The notes beneath the pieces are model-generated. The model did no database searches, was not told where the DNA came from, and was given only the letters and a program-made list of their open reading frames with translations. A program made the position numbers and the translations under genes. Positions 9,225-17,897 of a stretch of DNA of 64,000 bases are shown here, in pieces (within the stretch, counting starts at the first letter, position 1; each line of letters opens with the position of its first letter). Source of the DNA: Burkholderia metallica (GTDB lineage Bacteria > Pseudomonadota > Gammaproteobacteria > Burkholderiales > Burkholderiaceae). The DNA lies in NCBI RefSeq assembly GCF_902832845.1, contig NZ_CADFDB010000004.1:248001-312000 (forward strand), given 5' to 3'.

Positions 9225-10157
9225 ATGAAGTTCGACAGCTTGTGGATCGGTCAGGTCGCGCTCGCGGCGCTGATGGACGCCGCGTTCGCGATGGCGGTCG
9301 GCTCGGTGCTGCTCAAGGCGTGGCTCGGCAAGGACGGCGCGCGGCCGGTCGTCGCGCCGTCGCACCCCGCATGGCTGCGCGCGCAACATTCGCTGGTCGC
9401 GGCGGCGCTGGCGCTGGTGCTCGCGGATCTCGGCTGGCTCGTCTACGAGGCCGCGACGATGAGCGGGGCAGGGCTCGGCGGCGCGTTCGCCGCGATTCCC
9501 GTCATGCTGACGCAGACGCATGCGGGCTTCGCATGGAGCGTCGCGTTCGCCGGCGCCGTGGTGCTCGCGATCGTCGCGCTCGCGAAGCCGGAGGGTCCGG
9601 TGGCACACGCGGTGCTGTGGCTCGCGGTGATCGTGGTCGCCGCCGGCAAGGCGTCGCTCGGCCATGCGGCCGACACCGGCGCGCTGTCCGCGGCGGTCGG
9701 CGTGCAGACGCTGCACCTGCTCGCCACCGCAGTGTGGGGCGGCCTCGTGCTCGCGGGCGGGCTCGCGGTGCTGCCGGCGCTCGGATCGTCGGTCGCGCGC
9801 GGCGCGCTGATCCGCCTCGGCCAGCAACTGTCGCGCACGTCGATCGTCGCGGTCGTCTTCATGCTCGGCACCGGCGCGCTCAATGCGATCCGCGGGCTCG
9901 GCGGGTCGCTCGCGCCGCTCGACGGCAGCACGTGGGGGCGCGTGTTGCTGCTGAAGCTGCTGCTCGTCGCGCTCGCGCTCGTGCTCGGCGGCCTGAACCG
10001 CTTCGCGGCGCTGCCGCGCCTGCGCCGCACCGCGTCGACCGAGGATGCGTATACGTTCCGCAACATCCTGCATCTCGAAGCGCTGACGATGATCGGCGTG
10101 TTCGTCGCGGCGGCCGTGCTGTCGTTCAGCGTGCCGGGGTTCGCGGCCCTCGGCTGA
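9225..10157 (+). CDS. CopD family membrane protein
   Basis: 310 aa, an integral membrane protein with about eight hydrophobic helices and short loops. The run TLHLLATAVWGGLVLAGGLA with its His and Trp, and later LSRTSIVAVVFMLGTGALNA, are the pattern of the CopD/YebZ family (copper resistance or copper import across the inner membrane). Further His residues near the membrane (HPAWLRAQHS, QTHAGFAWS) could be copper ligands. I chose the ATG at 9225, with GGGAGG about ten bases upstream; an ATG at 9216 lies too close to it. There is no adjacent copC. The neighbouring cytochromes suggest a link to respiratory copper, which is inferred. Confidence 0.7.
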   Translation: MKFDSLWIGQVALAALMDAAFAMAVGSVLLKAWLGKDGARPVVAPSHPAWLRAQHSLVAAALALVLADLGWLVYEAATMSGAGLGGAFAAIPVMLTQTHAGFAWSVAFAGAVVLAIVALAKPEGPVAHAVLWLAVIVVAAGKASLGHAADTGALSAAVGVQTLHLLATAVWGGLVLAGGLAVLPALGSSVARGALIRLGQQLSRTSIVAVVFMLGTGALNAIRGLGGSLAPLDGSTWGRVLLLKLLLVALALVLGGLNRFAALPRLRRTASTEDAYTFRNILHLEALTMIGVFVAAAVLSFSVPGFAALG

Positions 10158-10242
10158 CGGCCGGTCGCGCCGCGACGTCGGCGTTGCGCCGCGTCGCATC
10201 ACGTCGCGCGCCCGGCGTGGGCCGGGTACCGCAGCGCATGCA

Positions 10243-10270
10243 AAAACGGCTGCCCGTCGGGCAGCCGTGG
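10243..10270 (-). terminator. Rho-independent terminator of dgoD
   Basis: On the minus strand, a stem of about 11 bp (ACGGCTGCCC with its complement) around a 3-base loop, followed by TTTTTGC. It is 34 bases beyond the dgoD stop codon. Confidence 0.75.
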
Positions 10271-10303
10271 TCGATTCGATTCCTGGCGCGACGCGCGTCG
10301 CGC

Positions 10304-11452
10304 TCACCACTCGGCGACGCTGCCGTCCGCGTGGCGCCATACCGGGTTGCGCCAGCGGTGCCCCGTCTTCGCCATCTCGCGCACCTTCTCCTCGTTCACG
10401 TCGATGCCGAGCCCCGGGCCCTGCGGGATCGCGACGAAGCCGTCCTCGTAGCGGAACACCTCGGGGTTGCGCAGGTAGTCGAGCAGGTCGTTGCCCTGGT
10501 TGTAGTGGATGCCGAGGCTCTGCTCCTGGATGAACGCGTTGTAGCTGACCGCATCGAGCTGCAGGCACGCGGCGAGCGCGATCGGCCCTAGCGGGCAGTG
10601 CAGCGCGAGCGCGACGTCGTAGCTTTCCGCGAGCGTCGCGATCTTGCGGCATTCGGTGATGCCGCCCGCGTGCGACGCATCGGGCTGGATGATGTCGACG
10701 TAGCCGCCCGCGAGGATGTGCTTGAAGTCCCAGCGCGAGTACAGCCGCTCGCCGAGGGCGATCGGCGTGTTCGTCTGGTTGACGATGTCGCGCAGCGCTT
10801 CGGCGTTCTCCGACAGCACCGGCTCCTCGATGAACATCAGCTTGTACGGGTCGAGCTCTTTCGCGAGCACCTTCGCCATCGGCTTGTGCACGCGGCCGTG
10901 GAAGTCGACGCCGATCCCGACGTGCGGGCCGACCGCGTCGCGCACGGCCGCGACGTTCGCGATCACCTGCTCGACCTTGTCGTAGGTGTCGACGATCTGC
11001 AGCTCCTCGGAGCCGTTCATCTTCACGGCCTTGAAGCCGCGCTCGACCACCGCGCGCGCGTTGTTCGCGACGTCGCTCGGCCGGTCGCCGCCGATCCACG
11101 AATACACCTTGATGCGATCGCGCACCTGGCCGCCGAGCAGCGCGTGCACGGGCACGCCGTGATGCTTGCCCTTGATGTCCCACAGCGCCTGGTCGACGCC
11201 CGCGATCGCGCTCATCATGATCGGGCCGCCGCGGTAGAAGCCCGCGCGGTACATGACCTGCCAGTGATCCTCGATCAGCAGCGGATCGCGGCCGACGAGG
11301 TAGTCGGCCAGCTCCTGCACGGCGGCCTCGACCGTGTGCGCGCGGCCTTCGACGACCGGCTCGCCCCAGCCGACGATGCCTTCGTCGGTTTCGATCTTGA
11401 GGAACAGCCAGCGCGGCGGGACGACGAAGGTTTCGAGGCGGGTGATTTTCAC
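10304..11452 (-). CDS. dgoD: D-galactonate dehydratase
   Basis: 382 aa enolase-superfamily enzyme that dehydrates D-galactonate to 2-keto-3-deoxygalactonate. By counting, the expected active-site residues fall exactly at the positions recalled for E. coli DgoD: metal ligands Asp183 (GVDFHG), Glu209 (FIEEP) and Glu235 (GERLYS), and catalytic His185 and His285 ([10 protein letters not shown]). Length and start ([11 protein letters not shown]) match the family. It is transcribed divergently from the GntR-family gene, a common layout for a repressor of the galactonate pathway. The kinase and aldolase genes are not in the window. Confidence 0.92.
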   Translation of the reverse strand: MKITRLETFVVPPRWLFLKIETDEGIVGWGEPVVEGRAHTVEAAVQELADYLVGRDPLLIEDHWQVMYRAGFYRGGPIMMSAIAGVDQALWDIKGKHHGVPVHALLGGQVRDRIKVYSWIGGDRPSDVANNARAVVERGFKAVKMNGSEELQIVDTYDKVEQVIANVAAVRDAVGPHVGIGVDFHGRVHKPMAKVLAKELDPYKLMFIEEPVLSENAEALRDIVNQTNTPIALGERLYSRWDFKHILAGGYVDIIQPDASHAGGITECRKIATLAESYDVALALHCPLGPIALAACLQLDAVSYNAFIQEQSLGIHYNQGNDLLDYLRNPEVFRYEDGFVAIPQGPGLGIDVNEEKVREMAKTGHRWRNPVWRHADGSVAEW

Positions 11453-11540
11453 GATGCGGGTCTCCAGGGTTGACCGGCGCGGGCAATCGGGCGCGCCGCG
11501 CGGTCGCGTGCTTTCACGGTTATCCTAGCGCAGCCCGAAG

Positions 11541-11570
11541 AAAAATAGTATTAATAGCATTATTGTGCAG
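11541..11570. promoter_or_regulatory. AT-rich palindromic patch between dgoD and its regulator
   Basis: An AT-rich island in an otherwise GC-rich divergent spacer, centred on the perfect palindrome TATTAATA (11549-11556), flanked by AATAG and GCATTATT. Position and composition fit a shared promoter or operator for the FadR-type regulator encoded at 11619. No footprint or consensus match is claimed. Confidence 0.4.
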
Positions 11571-11618
11571 ATAGTGGGCAGCCGGCCCGCCCGGGCACCG
11601 GCATAACGGAGAACGATC

Positions 11619-12299
11619 ATTCGACGCGACCTGCATGGACAGACGGCCTTCCGGCTCGCCACGGCGATCCTGCGCGGCGACTACCCGCCCGAGTCGCTGC
11701 TGCCGAGGGAGCCCGACCTGATGGAGATGTACGGCGTGAGCCGCACGGTGATGCGCGAGGCGCTGCGTACGCTCACGTCGAAGGGGCTCGTCGAATCGCG
11801 GCCGAAGATCGGCACGCGCGTGCGGCCGCGCGGCGTGTGGAACCTGCTCGACGCCGACCTGCTCGACTGGTACGCGCGCGTCGCGCCGCCGCTCGCGTTC
11901 GCGCTGAAGCTGCAGGAGATGCGCGAGATGGTCGAGCCGTATGCGGCCGCGCTGGCCGCGCGCATGCATACGCCGGAAATGTTCGACGCGATCGAAGGCG
12001 CGGCGCGCGCGATGGCCGCCGCACGCAACGTCGACGAATGGGTGCGCGCCGACCTGCGTTTTCACCTGAGCGTGCTCGAGGCCGGCGGCAACGAGCTGCT
12101 GGTGCCGCTCGGCGCGCTGATCGATCGCACGCTCGAGGCGCAACTGCACTTGAACGCGCGCCGCGCGGACGTGTACAACGCATCGCTCGCCGAGCACACG
12201 GCCGTCAGCGATGCGATCCGCATGCGTGACGAGGACGGTGCGCGCCGCGCGATGGCGGCGCTGCTCGCGGTGACGCGCGCGCGGATCGAGATGTCCTGA
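11619..12299 (+). CDS. dgoR: GntR/FadR-family regulator, probable galactonate repressor; ATT start proposed
   Basis: About 226 aa with an N-terminal winged helix (LLPREPDLMEMYGVSRTVMREALRTLTSKGLV, given here as two halves: LLPREPDLMEMYG, then VSRTVMREALRTL) and a C-terminal FadR-type helical sensor with metal-ligand-like residues (DLRFHLSVLEAGGN, AEHTAVSDAI). The first ATG is at 11721 but begins inside the recognition region, which would destroy the domain. The frame opens at 11607 with no ATG, GTG or TTG before that ATG. GGAG at 11608-11611 stands 7 bases before ATT at 11619 (a start like that of infC), giving IRRDLHGQTAF. An ATC at 11616 and a CTG at 11631 are alternatives. It is divergent from dgoD and probably represses it in the absence of galactonate. 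Confidence 0.7.
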   Translation: MRRDLHGQTAFRLATAILRGDYPPESLLPREPDLMEMYGVSRTVMREALRTLTSKGLVESRPKIGTRVRPRGVWNLLDADLLDWYARVAPPLAFALKLQEMREMVEPYAAALAARMHTPEMFDAIEGAARAMAAARNVDEWVRADLRFHLSVLEAGGNELLVPLGALIDRTLEAQLHLNARRADVYNASLAEHTAVSDAIRMRDEDGARRAMAALLAVTRARIEMS

Positions 12300-12445
12300 C
12301 GCGCGCCGGCGCGTGTGGGTGGGCGGCGCGGCGCCGGACATTGCGTGCGGTGCACGTGCGCGCTACTGTACCCGCATGGATCGGCCCGGCCAACGGTATC
12401 CCGCCGGGGTGCCGTCGACGCGCACGGGCCGCACGGGAGACGACC

Positions 12446-12793
12446 ATGCTTTATCGCGGAAGCTGCCATTGCGGCGACGTGAAGTTCGAGGCGGAAGGCG
12501 ACCTGCAGCGCGTGATGGCGTGCAACTGCTCGATCTGCCAGCGCAAGGGCGCGCTGATGTGGTTCGTGCCGCGCGACCACATGACGCTCCTCACGCCCGA
12601 CGACAATCTCGCCACCTACATGTTCAACAAGCACGTGATCAAGCACCGCTTCTGCAAGCGCTGCGGGATTCATGCGTTCGGCGAAGGCGTCGATCAGCAC
12701 GGCAACGCGATGGCCGCGATCAATGTGCGCTGCCTGGAAGGTGTCGATCTCGACGCGCTGCCGGTCACGCACTACGACGGTCGCTCGCACTGA
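12446..12793 (+). CDS. GFA/CENP-V family zinc protein
   Basis: 115 aa with the zinc-binding cysteines of the Gfa family: GSCHCGDVKFE (6-16), ACNCSICQRKG and RFCKRCGIHAFG. The family is named for S-(hydroxymethyl)glutathione synthase, but most members have unknown function. GGGAGA precedes the ATG at 12446. The gene converges on the large penicillin-binding protein gene, leaving 34 bases between the ends. It may be read through from the regulator gene 147 bases upstream, but no functional tie is seen. Confidence 0.8.
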   Translation: MLYRGSCHCGDVKFEAEGDLQRVMACNCSICQRKGALMWFVPRDHMTLLTPDDNLATYMFNKHVIKHRFCKRCGIHAFGEGVDQHGNAMAAINVRCLEGVDLDALPVTHYDGRSH

Positions 12794-12827
12794 GCGGCGC
12801 GTTCGCGCATGACCGCTCGCGCGGCCG

Positions 12828-15800
12828 TCAGGACGGTTGCGCGGCAGCGGCACCCGTCGCGGGCATTTCCGCCTGCGGGGCGGGGCCCGCGGTGCGCGCG
12901 CCGGCCGGGCGTTCGACCAGCGGCGCGAGCGCCGGCGCCATCGATTTCAGCAACTGCACGGCCATCGCGCTCGTGAAGTCGTAGCGCGCCGCGTACGGCT
13001 CGTGCGCAGTGGCCGTCAGGACCCCGAAGAACCGGTCGCCGAGCACGAACACGAACGTGCCGCTGCGGTTCACCTTGCGCGACTCGATCAGCCGCGCGCC
13101 GCGCGCATAGACGTTGAAGCGCTGGTCGCCCGTCCCCGTCTTGCCGTACACGTCGAGCGTCTTGCCGTCGGGCAGCGTGAAGCCGCCCGCGAGGCGGCGC
13201 GCGGTGCCGTTGAGCACGACGTCGCGCAGCAGCGTGTGCGCGACGTTGACGATTTCGGGCGGCAGCATCGGCTGCGGCTGCGCGGCCGCGCGCACGAAGT
13301 GCGTCTCGTACGGCGTGCCCGTCGCGAAGTCGAGCCGCGTGATCGTCTCGGTCGGCGCTTTCCGGCCGCCGTTCGCGATCAGGCCGATCAGTTTCGCGAG
13401 CGCGTCGGGCTGGTCGCCCGATGCGCCGATCGCGGCCGCGTACGACGGTGTGACTTCCGCGAACGGGTAGCCGAGCGCGCGCCACGATTTCGTGATTTCC
13501 GCGTACGCGCGCAGCTCGACCATGCGGCGGATGCGGCGGTCCTGGGTCGCGTGGTAGCGCGTCTTGTACAGCCACGAGTACGTGTAGAAACGCGCATCGC
13601 GGCTGTCGCGCTGGACGTCCGCGAGCGATGCCGCCGGGTGCGCGCGCAGGTAGTTGAGCGTCCACAGCGCGAGTGGATGCACGCTCGCGATATAGCCACG
13701 GTCGTTGAGGTTGAAGCGATCGATCGCGTACTTCGCGTAGAGCTTCGCGAGATCGTCGTCGGACAGCGTCGCGGCCGGCGTGCCCTTCAGCTGCGCGCGC
13801 ATCTGCGCGTCGAACCACGCGAGCGATTCGTTCGGCGCGACGCTGCGCAGCACGGTCGCGATCTTCGGCGGCGACTTGCGCACGTCCTTCAGCATCAGCG
13901 CGAGCGCGTCGTCGGGCGCCTTGCCCGCATAGCGCGTGTAGTAGCGCTTCACGTAGACCTGGCTTTCGCCGTCGACGAACTGCTGCAGGTAATGCTGGCG
14001 CTGCGCGGGATCGCCGAGCCACGACGACGACGGGCCGGCCGCCTGCAGCGTCTCGTAGTGGACGATGTCGCGCATCAGCCGCACGAACACGAGGTTGACC
14101 GAATGCTCGAACGCCGTATGCAGCGTCATGATGCGGCCGTTGTCCGACTTCTCGAAATTCGAGAACACCTGCGCGCCGCCGCCCGTGTAGAACACGTCGG
14201 GGCTCGCCGAATACTTGCGTTCGACGGCCGCGTCGAGCATCGCCTGCAGCGAGCGGTCGCGCGTGTGCACGAGGTAGTCGAGCGCCCAGCGCGACAGCCC
14301 GTCGATCGGGTCGGGCTTCACACGGGCCAGCTCCGCGTTCGACAGGTTTGCATAGCGCGCATGCAGGTCGGACACGATCTGCAGGTAGGTGATCAGCGTG
14401 CGCAGTTTCGCGGTCGAGCCGAGGTTGATGCGGCCGCCGCGATTCACGTCGAACGGCTGGTTCACGCTGTCGGTCTGCACGCGCAGCAGGTTCGCGCCGT
14501 TGAGGCGTTCGTACAGCGTGAAGCTGTACGTGAGGTGCGACGGATCGTCCTTCGGTGCGAGCATTTCGAATCCGTACAGGCCGGCTGCCTGCGCGCCGTC
14601 GCGCGTCGACGCCCGCGCGAGCCGTTCGGCGACCGCCTGCTGCACGCCGTTGTCGAGCGTGCTGGTCGCCTGCAGGTCCAGCTGGTCGAGCTGATACAGG
14701 TCGCTGATCCCGAGCGCCGACAGCAGCGACGCGCGCGCGGACGTCACGGCCTTGCGCGACACGAACGACTGCACGTGCGCGGCGGCCGGCGGCGCGCTGC
14801 GTTCGATCTGCGCGGCGAGCGCGGCGTCGCGCAGCGCGGGCGAGATCACGCCGCCGTTGGACAGCAACCGCAGATAGCTGTCGGTCAGCTTCTGCAGCGC
14901 CGGATAGCCGCGGTTGAGGAAGTACGACGGCGCGCGCTGCGCAATGATCAGCGACAGCACCTCGCGGAACGTCTTGCCCTGTTCGTCGACGTTGTCGCCG
15001 GTCGTCGGCGCGGACAGGATCCGGTTCACGTCGTCGAAGTCGCGGCCGTACCACGCGGCGAGGCCGTCGCCGATGCCGGTGATTTCACCCACGTGCGGCC
15101 GCGCGGCGAGCGGCACCGAGTTCAGGTAGTGCATGACGATGGTGCGGCGCGCGGGCATCGTCTGCGGGCCGTTCAGGTACGCGCGCACCGACGCGGACGC
15201 GATCTGCCGCAGCTTCTCGGGCGGCGTCGCGGTGCGGCCCTCGGGCGAATGGCGGAATTTCTCGATTTGCGTGGCGAGCGTGCTGCCGCCCGGGCGCGCC
15301 TGATGGCGGTTGACGACGTGCAGCGCCTGGTCGGCGACCGCGCGGCTGAAGCGCCCCCAGTCGATCGCCGGGTTGCGGTTCGGCTCGTTCGCGTCGAGCA
15401 GGTAGCGATCCTCGATGAACAGCAGCGAATCGACGATCACGCGCGGCACCCGGTCGAAGTCCGCGTAGACGCGCTGCGGGAATACCGTCGAGAAGAGCGG
15501 CGCGCCGGTCGAGTCGAACAGCCTCAGCCCCGCCTGGTCCTTCTCGTCGTATGGCAGGAACAGGCCGCGATCGCCGAGCGACAGCATCCGCTGCGAATCG
15601 CGCGCCTGCTTGCCGACGACGAAGCCGCGCGCGAGCAGCCGCTCCTGGAACGCCGGCATCATCGCGTAGCCGAGGCGCTCGTCGTACGGGCCGTTCGCGG
15701 GGAAGCGGATGTGATCGCTCGGGCCCGTCTCGACCGTGTAGCCGACGTCGCGGGTGAGCTCGGACAGGTAGTGCGCCTGCAGCCGGGATGTTTCGATCTC

Positions 15801-15929
15801 GGTCTGCACGAGCCGCGCGACGATCGCCACCGCGATCAGCAGCGCGGCAAGCAAAGACCACTTGACCCACGTCCAGACCGATGCGAGCCCGGTCACGCGC
15901 GGCAGGATACGATTCAGCGGCCGATTCAT
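12828..15929 (-). CDS. Class A penicillin-binding protein-like transglycosylase/transpeptidase
   Basis: 1033 aa, far longer than a typical class A PBP. One membrane anchor lies at about 22-42. The glycosyltransferase family 51 domain shows the catalytic glutamate in FIEDRYLLDANEP (Glu173), then ARPGGSTLATQIEKF (about 211-225). The penicillin-binding half shows an SxxK motif (LGSTAKLRTL) and a KTG motif (YGKTGTGDQRF). All catalytic elements look present, so it should polymerise and cross-link peptidoglycan in the periplasm. The extra length lies between the GT51 domain and KTG and includes long helical segments. The start at 15929 has GGGAGA about nine bases upstream. Confidence 0.8.
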   Translation of the reverse strand: MNRPLNRILPRVTGLASVWTWVKWSLLAALLIAVAIVARLVQTEIETSRLQAHYLSELTRDVGYTVETGPSDHIRFPANGPYDERLGYAMMPAFQERLLARGFVVGKQARDSQRMLSLGDRGLFLPYDEKDQAGLRLFDSTGAPLFSTVFPQRVYADFDRVPRVIVDSLLFIEDRYLLDANEPNRNPAIDWGRFSRAVADQALHVVNRHQARPGGSTLATQIEKFRHSPEGRTATPPEKLRQIASASVRAYLNGPQTMPARRTIVMHYLNSVPLAARPHVGEITGIGDGLAAWYGRDFDDVNRILSAPTTGDNVDEQGKTFREVLSLIIAQRAPSYFLNRGYPALQKLTDSYLRLLSNGGVISPALRDAALAAQIERSAPPAAAHVQSFVSRKAVTSARASLLSALGISDLYQLDQLDLQATSTLDNGVQQAVAERLARASTRDGAQAAGLYGFEMLAPKDDPSHLTYSFTLYERLNGANLLRVQTDSVNQPFDVNRGGRINLGSTAKLRTLITYLQIVSDLHARYANLSNAELARVKPDPIDGLSRWALDYLVHTRDRSLQAMLDAAVERKYSASPDVFYTGGGAQVFSNFEKSDNGRIMTLHTAFEHSVNLVFVRLMRDIVHYETLQAAGPSSSWLGDPAQRQHYLQQFVDGESQVYVKRYYTRYAGKAPDDALALMLKDVRKSPPKIATVLRSVAPNESLAWFDAQMRAQLKGTPAATLSDDDLAKLYAKYAIDRFNLNDRGYIASVHPLALWTLNYLRAHPAASLADVQRDSRDARFYTYSWLYKTRYHATQDRRIRRMVELRAYAEITKSWRALGYPFAEVTPSYAAAIGASGDQPDALAKLIGLIANGGRKAPTETITRLDFATGTPYETHFVRAAAQPQPMLPPEIVNVAHTLLRDVVLNGTARRLAGGFTLPDGKTLDVYGKTGTGDQRFNVYARGARLIESRKVNRSGTFVFVLGDRFFGVLTATAHEPYAARYDFTSAMAVQLLKSMAPALAPLVERPAGARTAGPAPQAEMPATGAAAAQPS

Positions 15930-16350
15930 GGCGGCGTCTCCCTGAAGGCGCGGGCTCCGGCCGCACCCCATTAAGGATTAGTGTAGTCCTCCGCAGCCGG
16001 CTGCCAAGGGCGGTCGACTACCGAGATGCGCCGATGCAACGGGTGTGCCCGCGGCGTGCTGTAACCCGCTCGGCGTTGCGGTGGTGCATACCGTCGCAGC
16101 GTAACGTTTGCGCGTGTCGTGCCGGGGCACCCGTATGGCAGGTGTGTCGGCGGGCAGGCCCGAACGGTCGGGCAGGCGGGCAATGCACCGGTTTCGTGCG
16201 GGGCGACGCAGCGACAATTGGGATCGGAACCCGACCGTAAAATTGTGTCCGGCGCGCGATGCTGCTGCGGGTTTCCGTGATAGCCGCGCGTGTCGGCCAC
16301 GGGTACGATCGCCGGATGTGCGGCGCATTTCCGCTTTCGCCGGGAGTCCC
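15930..16350. other. Intergenic region, no gene recognised
   Basis: 421 bases between the leftward PBP gene and the rightward MAPEG gene. It has mixed composition with no codon bias I trust in any frame. Only the GGGAG ribosome-binding site at about 16342-16346 could be identified. Confidence 0.4.
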
Positions 16351-16743
16351 ATGCCGATCCATCCTGTCGCGCTCGTCTGCACGGCCGTGCTCGGGCTGCT
16401 GCTGTTCGGGCTAGGGCTCGTCGTCTCCGTCACGCGTTTCCGGTGCACCACCGGTTCCGGGTGCGCGGCCGACCCGACGAACGGGTTGCACAAGATCGTG
16501 CGCGCACACGGCAACACGGCCGAATACGCGCCGTTTCTCGCGGTGCTGTTTCTTTATTTCGGTGCGCACGATTCGTCGCGCACGGTTCTCGCGCTGATCG
16601 TCGCGGCGACCGCATGCCGTTGCCTGCTCGTGGTCGGATTGCTCGCGTGGCCGACGATGGCCGATCCGAATCCGGTGCGTTTCGTCGGCGCGCTCGGCAC
16701 GTATCTGTGCGGTGCAGCGCTGTGTATCGCGTTGTTTGTCTGA
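16351..16743 (+). CDS. MAPEG family membrane protein
   Basis: 130 aa with four hydrophobic helices. The segment RAHGNTAEYAPFLAVLFLY is the MAPEG signature (Arg/Asn/Glu in the second helix, as in microsomal glutathione transferases). The ending helix FVGALGTYLCGAALCIAL is also typical. Bacterial members sit in the inner membrane and may have glutathione transferase or peroxidase activity. GGGAG lies about five bases before the ATG. It is convergent with the LysR gene beyond. Confidence 0.8.
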   Translation: MPIHPVALVCTAVLGLLLFGLGLVVSVTRFRCTTGSGCAADPTNGLHKIVRAHGNTAEYAPFLAVLFLYFGAHDSSRTVLALIVAATACRCLLVVGLLAWPTMADPNPVRFVGALGTYLCGAALCIALFV

Positions 16744-16779
16744 ACGACCGTACGTGGCGACGTCTCGCGCGCCGCGCCG

Positions 16780-17697
16780 CTATCGCCACAGCAGCTTCGC
16801 GCGATCGAGCCGGCGCACGGCCTCGACGAAGCAGTGAATCAGGTAGTCGCACGCGATCGTATTCAGCGCATCGCGGCGCGTGAGCACGCCGACCGACACG
16901 GCCGGAATCGTTTCCTCCACGTCGATCGCGACCATCCGCTCGCGAATCCAGTCGATCTCCATGAAGCCCTTCGGCACGCACGACACGGTGTCGGTGTGCA
17001 CCGACAGCGAAAACGCCGCGCTGAACGACGTGCATTCGACGATCGGCTGCGGCGCCGGATAGCCGTGCGCGACGAACACGTCCTGCAGCAACCGGCCGAT
17101 GCTTTCCGGCGACGTGTTGAGGATCCATTGCGCATCCTGCAGCTGCGCGAGCGACGTGCAGTGGCGTAGCGGATTGCTCGCGCGTGTCATCAGGATCAGT
17201 TCCGATTCGAGCAGCGGCCGGAACGTGAATTCGGGCGACAGCCGTGTCGCGTCGATGATCGCGATCACGAAGTCGAGCGAGCCGTCGCGCAGGCGCGGCA
17301 GCGCCGTGTCGAGAAAACCTTCGCGCACGTCGAGGCGGATCGTCGGCATCCGCTGGCGGAACGCGTCGAGTGCGGCGGGCAGGAAGCCGAGCGACATCAG
17401 CGGCGTCAGCGCGCACGCGAGCGCGCCTTCCTTGCCGCCCGACAACTGGATCACGTCGTCGCGCGCGTGCTGCATTTCCGCGAGGATCAGCCGCGCGCGC
17501 GCATAGATAGCCTGCCCGAAGCGTGTGAGCTGCGCGCCGCGCGCATTGCGTGTGACGAGCGGCACGCCGAGATCGAGTTCGAGTTCGCGGATCGCCTTCG
17601 TCAACGCGGGTTGCGACAGGTGGATCGCGCGCGCGGCCGCGCGCAGGCTGCCGTGTTCGGCGATGGCGGCAAGCGCCCGGAGCTGGTGGTGTTTCAC
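16780..17697 (-). CDS. LysR-family transcriptional regulator
   Basis: 305 aa from a GTG start at 17697 giving the conserved KHHQLRALAAIAEHGSLRAA helix-turn-helix opening, followed by HLSQPALTKAIRELELDLGV. The C-terminal periplasmic-binding-like effector domain follows. An upstream in-frame ATG at 17874 would add a non-conserved tail and run into the neighbour's promoter. It is divergent from the MFS transporter at 17898, so the classical LysR arrangement predicts control of the transporter-amidase-porin group. The 200-base spacer contains an AT-richer segment around 17760-17800 that would be the operator region. Confidence 0.8.
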   Translation of the reverse strand: MKHHQLRALAAIAEHGSLRAAARAIHLSQPALTKAIRELELDLGVPLVTRNARGAQLTRFGQAIYARARLILAEMQHARDDVIQLSGGKEGALACALTPLMSLGFLPAALDAFRQRMPTIRLDVREGFLDTALPRLRDGSLDFVIAIIDATRLSPEFTFRPLLESELILMTRASNPLRHCTSLAQLQDAQWILNTSPESIGRLLQDVFVAHGYPAPQPIVECTSFSAAFSLSVHTDTVSCVPKGFMEIDWIRERMVAIDVEETIPAVSVGVLTRRDALNTIACDYLIHCFVEAVRRLDRAKLLWR

Positions 17698-17897
17698 GGC
17701 GTGGCGGGGGCGCGGCGGCAGTGGGGACGCTCGTATCCTACACCTCGCCGCCGCATTGAAAGCACGTGATAACCGTGCGTTATCACGATCGAAAAATGTC
17801 GCTCCGGGCTGCGTATTTTGGATGCCTAGACTGCATGCGCAGGCCGTCGAACGGGCCGCGCACACGACACGCACAACCAGTACGGAGACACACCTTC

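Noticed and set aside
8970-11486. Leftward open frame of 838 codons across the copD-like and dgoD genes
   Set aside because: It is an Arg/Ala/His-rich shadow of dgoD and the CopD-like gene, both of which have clear motifs; high GC content makes long antisense frames common here.
12837-15974. Rightward frame of 1045 codons opposite the PBP gene
   Set aside because: Pure shadow of a gene with intact GT51 and transpeptidase motifs; its translation is Arg/Val/Leu repetitive with no domain.
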